A DNA stretch of 64,000 nucleotides from Emticicia aquatilis (GTDB lineage Bacteria > Bacteroidota > Bacteroidia > Cytophagales > Spirosomataceae). This document shows, one piece after another, positions 23,885 to 34,500 of this stretch. The stretch is taken from positions 1 to 64,000 of the forward strand of contig NZ_BMKK01000001.1 in assembly GCF_014644295.1 (NCBI RefSeq), in the 5' to 3' direction. The position numbers were made by a program, and so were the translations under genes. Below the pieces are notes generated by a model. The model had not been told where the DNA came from. It saw nothing but the letters and a program-made list of their open reading frames with translations, and made no database searches. Position 1 is the first letter of the stretch, and each line of letters opens with the position of its first letter.

Positions 23885-25843
23885 AATTGGTATCTCAATA
23901 TAATACGAACAGCCAGCGTTTGGCTCGGTTTGGAAATCTATTTTGCCTTTTAGGTACTCAATTCGATTGTAAAGGTTTTGAATCCCCATACTTTTCTTAC
24001 TATTTACCTGCTGTGGGTCAAAACCGATACCATCATCTTCAATCGTAATATTAATCAAATTAGGTTTTGCCATTATTTGTACCAAAGCTTCTTTTGCTCG
24101 CGAATGTCGGATGATGTTAGTTGTAAGCTCTTGAATCACCCTAAAAATAGTAGTTTTATAGATATTTTCAAGTTCAATTTCAGCTAAACCAAAACTTTGA
24201 TAGGCAAATTTGATACCTGAATTTTCGTCAATCGTCTGAATATAATCTTTTAGGGCTTCTTCTAAGCCTAATTTCACTAAACTTTCAGGCATCATGTTGT
24301 GTGAAACTCGCCTTAATTCTGACAGCGATTCATCTAAAAGACTCATGCTTCGTTCAAAAGCTAAGGCATGCTCGTGTTGTAAAATAAATGAAGTTTTCAT
24401 GTTTTGAAATGCGTATTTTACGCTTGATAATATACCACCGAGTCCGTCGTGTAAGTCCTTTGCCAAACGACTTCGTTCTTCGTCTTGTCCTTGCAAAACT
24501 GCTCGACCAGCTAAAATTTGTTTTTCGCTTTCAAGCTGTCGAAGTTCTTGTTCGTGTAAAATCTGTTCTTGCCTACGTATGCGATTACGGTTGCGTATCC
24601 ACAAGCCAAAGAATATTAACGCCCCAACCAAAACAACAACCGAAAAAATAAGCAGACTATTGAGTCGTTTTCTATATTGATTTTCATCCGAAAGTTGTTG
24701 TAAAGCAGCTTCCTTTTTTTCGGTTTCATATTTGGTTTCAAGCTCTTTGGTATTTTTCAGAATAGCATTGTTTAAACCAATATTTCGTAATGAATCGGCC
24801 AATAGATTATACTTTTCGGCCAAAATTGGGTCTTGATTATTGACCAAAAGCAACTTGGCGTATTGCGTATAATATTGTTGTAAATGATTGATATTCTTGA
24901 GTTTTTCGTCTTTTTCGACTGCTTTTTTGATAAAATTGAGAGCTATGGGGTAGCTATGGTTATAGTAATATGCCACCGAAAGCCAATAATCAGCCAAAGA
25001 CGTTCGCTCAGCCGATTGGAGTTGCGGACTTAATTCGGCCAATTCGGTAGCGTGTTTTAGCAAGTTTTCATAGTGTTGGGTTTCGACATCATGGTAACAA
25101 AAATTCTGTAAAGCATCGGCCATTGCGATTGCATCATTGAGTTTTTTTGCCAACGCAATTATCTGATTATTAACCGTTTCGGCCTCTTTTCTTCGTTTGA
25201 GTTTCCACAAAACTCCCTCTTTGTTTATCAAGTGACTCAGATAAAATCCATCTTCAAAAGTTTGACTGATGGCTATTGCCTGATTGATGTATTTTAGAGC
25301 AATCTCTTGTTTATCGGTTTGCGTAAATACCGAACTCAAATCATTATAGACATTAGCCATTTTTACACTATCTCTAAAAGCCTCAAAAATGCTCAATGAT
25401 TTAAAGTAATAGTTAGTAGCCGAATCAAGTTTTTGCATCAAAACGAGGGTATTTCCCATGTTTTCATACATGATTCCTTCACGCATTTTATCTTTTTTCT
25501 CGATACTAAGCCTCACTCCTTCTCTCAACAAAACCAAAGTTTGGTCGTATTTGCCTTCGAGATTTAGTAGCTCTCCTTCGCTCGAAAAATACCGCACAAT
25601 TCCTCGTAAAAACGATAATTTCTTGCTTAATTCGTAGCCTTCAAGATAATATTTACGAGCAGTTTTTATGTCGTTGTAGGCATATTCGTCACCTATCTTA
25701 TTCAATAATTTCACTCGATTCGTATCTGCCTTAGAGGATTTTAGTTTTTCGAGCAGCGGAGCCAATTCGCCTGTTTGTGCCATTGATTGTAAGCACAAAA
25801 TCGAAATAAAAAAGATACATAAAACTCTGTCTATCAGCTTCAT
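23882..25843 (-). CDS. TPR-containing sensor histidine kinase (NarX/HisKA_3 type)
   Basis: A 653-residue sensor. Signal peptide to about residue 22 (SMAQ); TPR-like helical repeats about 40-370 in the periplasm (DIKTARKYYLEGYELSKK and similar units); one membrane segment at about 395-415; coiled coil 420-450; HisKA_3 phospho-His465 in AKDLHDGLGGILSS; ATPase domain with NIIRHSRAKEA and EDDGIGFDPQ. It pairs with the downstream NarL-type regulator. The ligand of the TPR domain is unknown. Confidence 0.93.
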   Translation of the reverse strand: MKLIDRVLCIFFISILCLQSMAQTGELAPLLEKLKSSKADTNRVKLLNKIGDEYAYNDIKTARKYYLEGYELSKKLSFLRGIVRYFSSEGELLNLEGKYDQTLVLLREGVRLSIEKKDKMREGIMYENMGNTLVLMQKLDSATNYYFKSLSIFEAFRDSVKMANVYNDLSSVFTQTDKQEIALKYINQAIAISQTFEDGFYLSHLINKEGVLWKLKRRKEAETVNNQIIALAKKLNDAIAMADALQNFCYHDVETQHYENLLKHATELAELSPQLQSAERTSLADYWLSVAYYYNHSYPIALNFIKKAVEKDEKLKNINHLQQYYTQYAKLLLVNNQDPILAEKYNLLADSLRNIGLNNAILKNTKELETKYETEKKEAALQQLSDENQYRKRLNSLLIFSVVVLVGALIFFGLWIRNRNRIRRQEQILHEQELRQLESEKQILAGRAVLQGQDEERSRLAKDLHDGLGGILSSVKYAFQNMKTSFILQHEHALAFERSMSLLDESLSELRRVSHNMMPESLVKLGLEEALKDYIQTIDENSGIKFAYQSFGLAEIELENIYKTTIFRVIQELTTNIIRHSRAKEALVQIMAKPNLINITIEDDGIGFDPQQVNSKKSMGIQNLYNRIEYLKGKIDFQTEPNAGCSYYIEIPI

Positions 25844-25874
25844 AGTGTCAAGATTCAGCTTCTGAATAATATTT

Positions 25875-25882
25875 CAAAGGTA
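25875..25882 (-). promoter_or_regulatory. -7 promoter element of the kinase-regulator operon
   Basis: Minus-strand TACCTTTG is a perfect TAnnTTTG, 32 bases before the kinase ATG. Confidence 0.6.
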
Positions 25883-25942
25883 GTGGTTTATGAACTATTA
25901 AAATTCCCCCTTTTGGTGGAAAAAAAATAATTTTTCACCTTA

Positions 25943-25950
25943 TAATTTTG
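25943..25950 (+). promoter_or_regulatory. -7 promoter element of the secreted-protein cluster
   Basis: TAATTTTG fits TAnnTTTG, 30 bases before the ATG at 25980, divergent from the kinase promoter. Confidence 0.55.
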
Positions 25951-25979
25951 ACCCAACAATAAAAATAATCGAATCAACC

Positions 25980-27212
25980 ATGAAAATATTACTTTCTATC
26001 GCCTTGCTATTTTTCTCTCCTTTAATTTTTGCTCAAGAGGGTCGCCCCGCATTGGCTTCGGAGACAAGTGAAGATGAAAGAGTAAAAAGCACAATCAAAA
26101 AGGCTTTTCCACACGATTTGGAAAATTGGGAAGTAGAAGACGAATCAAAAACCGATGGAATCACTTGGTTTCATAATGGTGGAGAAGCAGCCAATAGTCC
26201 GTTTACGCACCAATATAAAATTAATTATAAACGTAAAAACGTAAGTGAGCAAGAACGTGAAAAGTGGAAGAAAGTTGCGGTTGACGTTGTGGGAATTCAG
26301 AAGATGATGGCAGAAACTGAATGCGAAATCGTTGTTACAGTCAATACTTTTTTTACAGAATTTGAGGCCGAAAATCTACAAACAAAAGCCGTATCGCCAT
26401 TTAATTTAAGTATGGTCGGGCCTTTTGAGGCCAAATATTTCATGGGAAATGGCTGGAAAATAAGCAAAAATGAAAGTTTGGAAGATAATCGAAGGAATTA
26501 TGTAGTTGAAGCGGCAATTAACAAGGGTGTGCCGATGACACAAATTCAGACCATTCATTTAGATTGTACGGGTTCACCTACTGTCGTTGATTTTATTCTA
26601 AAAAATACCGATTTAAAAGCCATTCAAACTTTGGTTGGGCAAAATAAAATTACACAACCAACTAATAATCAAACCATTACAAAAGAGAAACCACTCACCA
26701 AACCACTCGAGGGCAATAATGAAATTGAATTTACACTCGATGGCGGTGATTTTCACAATCGTACTTTCAAGCTAAAACATTCAAAAGATGGCGAGTTTGG
26801 CTATCTGCTGAACAATCATCCTAACCCTGCGATTACAGATAATGCCATGACAAGAATTCTGATTCAAGAAGACGATGATTTTAAAACAAAAAATAAAACT
26901 GGCTTTCTTGATATAACGATTCCGTTCATTAGAAAAACAGGAGAATTTGAGGTTTTTAAAGGTGCCGAAAAAGCTTCATTTGCGGGTGGAATCAATTGCT
27001 GGGATGGCTGTGAATATAGTTTCGATGCCGATGGAATGAAAGTCAATGTTTCGAGATATGATGCAGTTGGTGGTTTTATTGAAGGAACTTTTGAGGGGGA
27101 AGTGACCGTAGGCTACAAAATAAATCAACCACTTGACAATGACCAAAAGAAACGCCCAAATGCTCAAATTAAAGGCCGATTTAAAGTTCATCGAAAAGAA
27201 GATAGGTATTGA
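25980..27212 (+). CDS. Secreted protein of unknown function
   Basis: A 410-residue protein with signal peptide MKILLSIALLFFSPLIFAQ. The N-terminal half has a charged alpha/beta region (HDLENWEVEDESKTDG). The C-terminal ~160 residues form a beta-rich domain starting EFTLDGGDFHNRTFKL and ending in GGFIEGTFEGEVTV, a layout partly echoed in the next gene (KTIEGKFNTVVF). Two cysteines flank GINCWDGCEY. No enzyme motif is recognised. It starts a three-gene run with the next protein and an OmpA protein. Confidence 0.75.
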   Translation: MKILLSIALLFFSPLIFAQEGRPALASETSEDERVKSTIKKAFPHDLENWEVEDESKTDGITWFHNGGEAANSPFTHQYKINYKRKNVSEQEREKWKKVAVDVVGIQKMMAETECEIVVTVNTFFTEFEAENLQTKAVSPFNLSMVGPFEAKYFMGNGWKISKNESLEDNRRNYVVEAAINKGVPMTQIQTIHLDCTGSPTVVDFILKNTDLKAIQTLVGQNKITQPTNNQTITKEKPLTKPLEGNNEIEFTLDGGDFHNRTFKLKHSKDGEFGYLLNNHPNPAITDNAMTRILIQEDDDFKTKNKTGFLDITIPFIRKTGEFEVFKGAEKASFAGGINCWDGCEYSFDADGMKVNVSRYDAVGGFIEGTFEGEVTVGYKINQPLDNDQKKRPNAQIKGRFKVHRKEDRY

Positions 27213-27239
27213 AAATTTATGTATTCCGAATTTAAAACT

Positions 27240-28280
27240 ATGAAAAAACTCATTCTTATATTACTCCTAAGCAGCTTTATTAATGAGCATATCTATGCTC
27301 AAACTCCCGAAGGTTGGACCAAAGAACAATGGGACGAGGCCGTTGCAGGAAAAGCCTCAAAGTTGTATTTATACTCAGACAAAGATTTATTAGAGGCATC
27401 AGAAGCCTGCATGATTAAAATTCAGTTAATCAAAATTCCGAATACTGACCCAAACAACGAAACGCCTTCGTTACAAAAAGAGTATCAGTATCTTGATTTG
27501 CCAGTTGGAGAAGCAAACTCTTATACAACTACTAATTGGAGAATAGTAGAAGGTGGAGGAAATATCGTCGGAATAGACAATAATACTATCAGCTATACCG
27601 CCCCAAAGAACAGGCCTACGGGAAGCAAAATGATTATTTCAGTTGATTTGGCACCTAATAGACCGAATCTTCCAAAAGTACAATTACTTAAAACTCTTTT
27701 TTTCGTAGAAAACGAAAGTTCTTTTACACTTAATATCCCTGCTATTGGTATCATCAATGCCAAATTTACTAATACCAGTAATGGTGGTGTAGCAGGTTTA
27801 TCGAAAGGAAATGTACCACAAATGGCGTATGATATAGCAAAATCTAAAGGATACCACCTCAATGCTCTTACTAATAATGCGATGTATGTCTATAATGCCA
27901 GTGAGAACAGTTCGGCTATTACATTTTCTGGATTAACGCTTGAGGGTATTGATGGAGGAAGCAAAGCGGCAATTCCAAATGCAGGAATATTAGGAATATC
28001 CTATAAAGGAAAAGGTGTAGGCAGTTTTCCTTTGGCAGTAGAACAAAAAGGAGAAAACGTTGGAGTGGTTATGAGTTTTATGCAAAAAGGCTGTGGATGT
28101 AGTCGTGATGCTTATTCTGATGATGAAATTTATAACTGCACAGGAAAGATTACGATTACAAAAGATGACGGTAAAACGATTGAAGGGAAATTTAACACAG
28201 TCGTTTTCTCTGACGATGGTAATGGACACGTTGTCAGAGGTCAATTACAAGGTAAATTTAAAGCGATGAAAGCCAATTAA
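27240..28280 (+). CDS. Secreted protein of unknown function
   Basis: A 346-residue protein. The start is taken at 27240 (MKKLILILLLSSF), where a typical signal peptide begins; an ATG seven codons upstream is less likely. There is an Ig-like or beta-sandwich region in the first half (EACMIKIQLIKIP, ISYTAPKNRPTGS). The C-terminal domain contains the cysteine cluster GCGCSRD and GKTIEGKFNTVVF, resembling the end of the preceding protein. It lies 27 bases after that gene, so probably the same transcript. Function unknown. Confidence 0.75.
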   Translation: MKKLILILLLSSFINEHIYAQTPEGWTKEQWDEAVAGKASKLYLYSDKDLLEASEACMIKIQLIKIPNTDPNNETPSLQKEYQYLDLPVGEANSYTTTNWRIVEGGGNIVGIDNNTISYTAPKNRPTGSKMIISVDLAPNRPNLPKVQLLKTLFFVENESSFTLNIPAIGIINAKFTNTSNGGVAGLSKGNVPQMAYDIAKSKGYHLNALTNNAMYVYNASENSSAITFSGLTLEGIDGGSKAAIPNAGILGISYKGKGVGSFPLAVEQKGENVGVVMSFMQKGCGCSRDAYSDDEIYNCTGKITITKDDGKTIEGKFNTVVFSDDGNGHVVRGQLQGKFKAMKAN

Positions 28281-28318
28281 TTCAATATCTCAGATAAAAA
28301 AATTAACCTCAAAATATC

Positions 28319-29344
28319 ATGAAGAATTTAATCTTAATCCTTTTTTTAAGTCTCTTTTTAGGAACTGCGAGTGTTTTCGCACAAGACATCAAAGCCTATC
28401 AAAACTATGATTTTGTGGCTGGTGATAAAATCATTTTTTCTGATGATTTTTCAGATTCACAAACTGGAGAATTTAGTACTCACTGGAAACTCAATGGCGG
28501 ACAAGGTGTTGTCAATATGGCAGGAGACGAGAAAGCCTTTTTTATTACAAAATACTACACAGCTCTTTCGCCAAGAGTAAAAATACCTAACTACTTACCC
28601 AAAGAGTTCACGATTGAGTTTGATACTTGGCTTGATGCTGCTTATGATTCAAATAATGGGGTTATCATTTGTTTCAAAAATGGGGATGATTGTCCTGTAA
28701 GAATCACCACCAATAATAGCCAATGGATTTGCGAAAACCCCGAAGGAAGACTAACAGGCGAACTACCTAAAAGTGTTGTAGGCGAAGATTATTTCAATAA
28801 ATGGCATCATGTTGCCATTGCCGTAAAAGGCGGGCAAATCAAAATTTATTGTGACCAATATAGGGTATTGGTTGTTCCAGAAGTTGCCTTCAAAGCAACC
28901 ACCATAGCAGTTTTAGGAGATGCAAGCGATGGCATGAATATGATGTTTAAGAATTTCAAATTAGCTGCTGGAGGTGATATGAATTTGATTGGTAAAGCAT
29001 TTACCGACGGTAAATACATTTCGCACGGAATTAATTTTGATGTAAACAAATCAAGCATTAAACCTGCTTCGATGGGCGAAATTAATGCCATCGCTAAGAT
29101 TTTGAAAGACAACCCAGCCTTGAAGTTTGAAGTAGGCGGACACACCGATTCAGACGGTGATGATGCAAGCAACATGAAATTATCAGAAGCAAGAGCCAAT
29201 GCCGTAAAAAACCAATTAGTTGCTTTAGGTATTGATGCCAACCGCCTTGCTACTAAAGGATATGGCGAAACCAAGCCAATTGCACCAAACACTACGTTTG
29301 AAGGCAAAGCCGAAAATAGAAGAGTTGAGTTTGTGAAGATGTAA
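28319..29344 (+). CDS. OmpA-family outer membrane protein with LamG-like domain
   Basis: A 341-residue protein: signal peptide (to VFAQ); a LamG/concanavalin-like beta domain about 35-220 (IFSDDFSDSQTGEFSTHWKL, WHHVAIAVKGGQIKIY); and a C-terminal OmpA peptidoglycan-binding domain about 238-341 (INFDVNKSSIKPAS, GGHTDSDGDDASN, LSEARANAVKNQL, NRRVEF). It probably anchors a surface or periplasmic beta domain to the cell wall. Third gene of the cluster, followed by a strong terminator. Confidence 0.9.
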   Translation: MKNLILILFLSLFLGTASVFAQDIKAYQNYDFVAGDKIIFSDDFSDSQTGEFSTHWKLNGGQGVVNMAGDEKAFFITKYYTALSPRVKIPNYLPKEFTIEFDTWLDAAYDSNNGVIICFKNGDDCPVRITTNNSQWICENPEGRLTGELPKSVVGEDYFNKWHHVAIAVKGGQIKIYCDQYRVLVVPEVAFKATTIAVLGDASDGMNMMFKNFKLAAGGDMNLIGKAFTDGKYISHGINFDVNKSSIKPASMGEINAIAKILKDNPALKFEVGGHTDSDGDDASNMKLSEARANAVKNQLVALGIDANRLATKGYGETKPIAPNTTFEGKAENRRVEFVKM

Positions 29345-29388
29345 ATGAGACACTTAACATAGATTTAAAATTCAACACCCACTATATC

Positions 29389-29419
29389 AACAGCATACAC
29401 CCGAAGTGTATGCTGTTTT
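29389..29419 (+). terminator. Terminator after the OmpA gene
   Basis: AACAGCATACAC and GTGTATGCTGTT form a perfect 12-bp stem with loop CCGAA, followed by TT. It insulates the cluster from the sigma factor gene. Confidence 0.88.
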
Positions 29420-29553
29420 CATTCAGTCACTCCATTAACAGTCCAAATTTTCAATCAAAAACTTACCTCCCAAACAAATATTATCTATAATGAATATCAG
29501 AAAAAAATAAAAGATGTAAATTGCCAATCGGCTTATAATTTTTTATTGAAAAC

Positions 29554-30168
29554 ATGATTCCCCAAGAAGCTCAACCAAGTACTAATAACGATTCTCAACT
29601 ATGGCAACAGTTGAAGAATGGTAGCGAATTGGCTTTGGGAAAACTCATCAAAAAGTATTTTAACCTTTTACAGAACTACGGTTATAAATTTGTTAGAAAC
29701 GAAGATTTTGTCAAAGATTGTGTACAGGAAGTTTTTGTAGAAATTTGGAGCAGACGGCAGAGTATCAGTCAACCCGATAGCGTACGGGCCTATTTACTAA
29801 GTTCTGTTCGTAAGAAGATTTTGAGAGAAAGTGTCAGACAAAAAATTAATGGAGACGACAAAATCATCAACATAGAAAATGATTTAAAATTTGCTGAGTT
29901 TTCGCCCGAATTAATCATCATCGAGCAAGAAAATACGCAAGAAACTATCCAAAAAGTTTCTGGTTTGCTCAATTCTCTACCCAAACGCCAGCGAGAAGTT
30001 GTTTATTTAAGATTTTATCAAAACCTCGAACGAGACGAAATCGCCCAAATTATGGGGGTCAATGCTCAATCGGTTTCTAACCTTCTGCAAGCGGCCTTCA
30101 AAACCATTCGAGAGAACTGGTCGGGGCTAATTATTCATTATTTATTTCTGATAAACTTCATTTCTTAA
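29554..30168 (+). CDS. ECF RNA polymerase sigma factor (SusC/D-linked type)
   Basis: A 204-residue ECF sigma-70 factor. Region 2 holds DFVKDCVQEVFVEIWSRR (residues about 52-70). Region 4 holds LPKRQREVVYLRFYQNLERD and an HTH (EIAQIMGVNAQSVSNLLQ). This class is controlled by a membrane FecR anti-sigma and a TonB receptor with an STN domain, both encoded directly downstream, and it transcribes the locus when the glycan is imported. It opens the glycan utilisation locus. No TAnnTTTG element is visible in front of it. Confidence 0.94.
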   Translation: MIPQEAQPSTNNDSQLWQQLKNGSELALGKLIKKYFNLLQNYGYKFVRNEDFVKDCVQEVFVEIWSRRQSISQPDSVRAYLLSSVRKKILRESVRQKINGDDKIINIENDLKFAEFSPELIIIEQENTQETIQKVSGLLNSLPKRQREVVYLRFYQNLERDEIAQIMGVNAQSVSNLLQAAFKTIRENWSGLIIHYLFLINFIS

Positions 30169-30237
30169 AAAAATATTTATAAAAAACAGTATTTGCACCC
30201 AATCATTGGCATCCTATTAAATAATACTTCATATTAG

Positions 30238-31317
30238 ATGAATACAAATTATCGAGAATATAGCTTTGAAGATTTCAGTCGAGATGAATCATTTCGTCAG
30301 TGGGTGTTAAATCCTCATACTAAAAATGATGAATTTTGGGAAAAATGGGTATCCGAAAATCCCGACTGTGCTGACAACGTTAATGTAGCAAAAGCATTAT
30401 TATTGACTCTTCAAGAAAAAAACATTTCGTTGAGCAATGATGATTTGGCTGCTATAACCGATAAAATTGTAGAAGAAACGCCACTGATTATTCCGTTCTG
30501 GAAAACCACCGCATTCAAGTTTGCCGCTTCGATACTGCTCTTATTAAGCATTGGTTTAATTGGTCTGAAATACTACGGTCAAGAATCGGGCGATGTTGCT
30601 TCCGAAAAAATTGCACCTAATTTGAGCAGCAATTACGTAGAAGAAGAAAACACTAACGACGCAAAAAAACAGATTACGCTCGAAGACGGTAGCCAAATTA
30701 CGTTATATCCCAAAAGTAAGATTCGATATCCTAAACAATTTTCGACTCAATTAAGAGAAGTATATCTCATCGGCCAAGCGTTTTTTAAAGTTACTAAAAA
30801 TCCGAAACGCCCTTTTTGGGTTTATACCAATTATATTTCGACCCAAGTATTAGGCACGAGTTTCATGGTTAAAGCCTTTGAAAACGAAAAAAACATCAAA
30901 GTTGAAGTTCATTCTGGTAAAGTATCTGTGTATCGCCGAGAAGACCTCGAAAAAGCTAAACTTCAACAGAAAAATGAGTTGGTTGGTATCATTCTCACAC
31001 CAAATCAAGAAGTTGATTATTCGATTGCTGATGCACGCTTACTGAAATCAATCATTAATCGACCAGAGGTTTTAGTAGCAAACTCTCCAAAACATTTTAC
31101 CTTCGACGAAACCCCCATTGCAAAGGTTTTTGGTATCCTCGAAGAAACCTACGGTATCAATATTATTTTCGATGAGAAAAATATGGAAAACTGTTATCTG
31201 ACTGCATCGTTTTCTGATGAATCACTCTACGACAAACTAAAATTGATTTGCAAAATTACTCATTCGACCTACGAAATAGTTGATGCTCAGATAATTATCC
31301 ATAGCAAAGGCTGCTAA
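30238..31317 (+). CDS. FecR-family anti-sigma factor
   Basis: A 359-residue inner-membrane protein. The cytoplasmic N-terminal ~88 residues probably hold the sigma factor; one membrane helix lies at about 91-111 (TAFKFAASILLLLSIGLIGL). The periplasmic FecR domain follows (about 150-245, TQVLGTSFMVKAFENEKN, VEVHSGKVSVY). DUF4974 is at about 280-350 (FTFDETPIAKVFGILEETYG). It transmits the signal from the STN domain of the SusC protein encoded next. Partner of the preceding sigma factor. Confidence 0.94.
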   Translation: MNTNYREYSFEDFSRDESFRQWVLNPHTKNDEFWEKWVSENPDCADNVNVAKALLLTLQEKNISLSNDDLAAITDKIVEETPLIIPFWKTTAFKFAASILLLLSIGLIGLKYYGQESGDVASEKIAPNLSSNYVEEENTNDAKKQITLEDGSQITLYPKSKIRYPKQFSTQLREVYLIGQAFFKVTKNPKRPFWVYTNYISTQVLGTSFMVKAFENEKNIKVEVHSGKVSVYRREDLEKAKLQQKNELVGIILTPNQEVDYSIADARLLKSIINRPEVLVANSPKHFTFDETPIAKVFGILEETYGINIIFDEKNMENCYLTASFSDESLYDKLKLICKITHSTYEIVDAQIIIHSKGC

Positions 31318-31383
31318 AAATATTTTTTTGCATTATTTCAAAAAAAAGTTTGACTTAAACAAGTATCTAAAGCATGTTTCTGC

Positions 31384-31422
31384 CATCCATAGTTAAAACC
31401 TAACTTCTATGGATGATTTTTT
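31384..31422 (+). terminator. Hairpin terminator between FecR and SusC genes
   Basis: CATCCATAG and CTATGGATG form a 9-bp stem around a 14-base loop, followed by ATTTTTT. It separates the regulators from the structural genes, so susC should have its own sigma-dependent promoter in the rest of the 265-base gap; no consensus was recognised there. Confidence 0.72.
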
Positions 31423-31582
31423 ACCAAAACCTCAATTCAATCTTATTGTTTCGGCCCTCTCCTCGTCGCTAAAGGTTTTTAGCGGATAATCAAGTCATTG
31501 CTCAGATTTCAGCAAAATAATTAAATAATTATATTTCTTCTTTGATAATACATACATTAACTCTAAATTTTATCAAAATCTG

Positions 31583-34500
31583 ATGAATGAGTATTTTCAC
31601 CCTCAATTAATAAAGAAACTTATGAAAGTTTCATTTCTGCAATTGCTAATAAGTCTGGTAGGTATAGGAATTTCTTATGCCCACTCAGCCACAGGACAAG
31701 ACGTTCTTGAGCAAAAGATAACCATCAAAGCAAGCAATGATAATCTGAAAACAACCCTCAATATCATTGAGCATACTACGAGCGTACGATTTGTCTATAA
31801 TCCGAGAGAGATTAAAATCGGACAAAAAATATCGCTGGAAGTTAAGAACGAGTCGTTGAAAGAGGTATTGGAAAAAATCTTTAAGCCTTTACAAATTTCT
31901 TACGAAGTAAACGGAAAGCAAATTTTGTTATTTAAAAATGCCCTCGGGCTAATTAGCGAACCTCGGCTGTCTTTACCATCAAGCAGTATCGAAACTATAA
32001 AAACAGTTCAGATGCTCACGGGAAAGGTAACTGACGAAAAAGGAGAGCCGATTCCGAGTGCAAGTGTAGCTATTAAAGGCACAACCAAAGGTACAACAAC
32101 CGACGTTTCGGGGATGTATCGCTTAGATGTACCGAGCGATAAAGCAGTATTAGTATTTAGTTTTGTAGGTTATGCTACGCAAGAAATAGTTGTAGGAAAC
32201 CGCACAACAATTGATGTATCGCTTGCACCAGACGATAAAGCTCTTGAAGAAGTAGTAGTAGTTGGTTATGGCGAACAAAAGAAACGTGATTTAACTGGAG
32301 CTTTATCATCAATTCAATCGAAAGATATTGTTAGAGCAAACCCTACGTTGGCTGCGAGAGCTTTGCAAGGGCAAGTAGCTGGTGCAACTGTAACAAAATC
32401 AGATAATCGCCCTGGAAGCGGCTATAATATCACGATTAGAGGTGAAAACACCATCAATAACTCAACTGCTCCTTTGGTAGTTATTGATGGGTTGATGGGT
32501 GGTGACATCAATAACCTTAATCCAAACGACATTCAGTCGATGGATGTACTCAAAGATGCCTCATCAACTGCCATCTATGGTGCAAGAGGTGCAAACGGCG
32601 TAATTTTAATTACGACTAAAAAAGGTCTATCAGGCAAACCAAGAGTAAGCTACGACTCTTATGTAGGAGTTAAAAATCCTGCACACTTACCCGCAATGAT
32701 GTCGAGCGAGCAGTTTTATAAACTTGCCTACACGGATAGGATTTTAGAAGGTGCTACTGGGGCAACTTTTACATCGGCCGAGATGGCTAATATTAAAAAT
32801 GGCGTAACAACCGATTGGGTTGATTTAGTAACTAAACCCGCTACTCAAACAAGCCACAACATCAGCGTTGCAGGTGGAACTGAGAAAACAACTTATCGTT
32901 TTTCGGGAGGCTGTTTACTAGAGCAAGGTAATGTAATCAGCACTGACTATAAACGATATAACCTCAATGCTGGCCTTGATAGCAAATTAGGTGAGCATTT
33001 CAAGGTAGGTTTTACGTCTTATGTAACTTATTCTGACCAAAATTTAGGTTCACAAGAGTCATTGAGAGGTGCTTATCGTGCAAGACCAACAGGAACTGTT
33101 TATTATGCCGATTTGGCAAATCCAAGCGAAAATCAAGATGTAAATTTCAATGGTTTGGCAATTTGGATGGGTATCAACGATAAACAAGTACCCAACCCAT
33201 TGAGCGATACTGACCCAAACGTATCGAAATTGCAGACAACCACTGCCAATATCATGGGCAATGCCTATGTTGAATACACGCCTATTAAAGGTCTGAGCAT
33301 TCGTTCTTCGCTTTCGGCTACTTATGGAACTTCAAGAATCGGTGATTTTAGAGGAATGTGGTCGAAATCACAAATCGGTACAAAACCTCGTACACAATAC
33401 GATAGTCGCTTGATTGGAAGTTATACACTCGATAATATCATTAATTACAATCTTGATTTTGGCAAACATAAACTTACACTTACGGGCTTGCAAAGTGCTT
33501 TCTATCAAAGAAACGAAAGCTATACAGTTGCAGTAAAAGACTTGCCATTTGATTCTGACTGGTACTCCTTAAACACTGGTACCGTTACTTCATTTGGTAG
33601 TTCATTAGTTGAGCGTTCGATTGCCTCATACATGGGTCGCTTAAACTACACCTTCAATAACAAATATTTATTGACAGTTACTGGCCGTTCGGATGGTGCT
33701 TCACAATTAGCAGCTGGCAACAAATGGGCATTTTTCCCATCAGTGGCTTTGGGCTGGAGATTAATTGACGAATCGTTCTTACAAAATGTAAAAGCTCTTT
33801 CTAACTTAAAATTAAGAGCCAGTTACGGAGAAGTAGGTAACTCGACCGTAAATCCATATAGCACACAAGCGGGCTTATTGAATACAGGTTATGATTTTGA
33901 CGGCACGGCCGCTTACGGTTTTGCTCCTCAAAACTTAGGCAATAAAGATTTACGTTGGGAAAGAAGTAAAGAACTCAACTTAGGTTTAGACTTCGGATTT
34001 TTCAGAAATAGAATTGCAGGAACAGTTGAAGTCTATGACAGAAAAACAGTTGATTTGATTTTGAGTCAGAAACTGCCAACTACTTCAGGTTTTTCGCAGG
34101 TAATCTCGAATGTGGGTAAAATTCAGAATAAGGGTATTGAAATTTTGTTAAACACAGTTAACGTAGCAAGAACAAACTTCACATGGAATACAACCTTAAC
34201 CTTTACAAAAAACAATAACAAATTACTTTCACTCTACGGCGAAGGCCAGACAATCGACAAAGGGAATAAATTGTTTGTAGGTTATCCAATAAAATCAAAT
34301 TTCGATTACAAATTTGATGGCATCTGGCAAACTGCTGAAAAAGATTTAGCAACTAAATATAAGCAAGTACCGGGTTCGGTAAGAGTTGTTGATGCCAATA
34401 ATGATGGCCAAATTTCTTCAACCGAAGGCATTGACGACCGTATGATTTTAGGAACTGCATTACCAAATTTCCTTGTGGGTATCACAAACCGTTTCAAGTA

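Noticed and set aside
28846-29307. Open frame of 153 codons on the minus strand inside the OmpA gene
   Set aside because: It is the antisense shadow of a well-supported OmpA-LamG coding sequence, with no domain or start context of its own.
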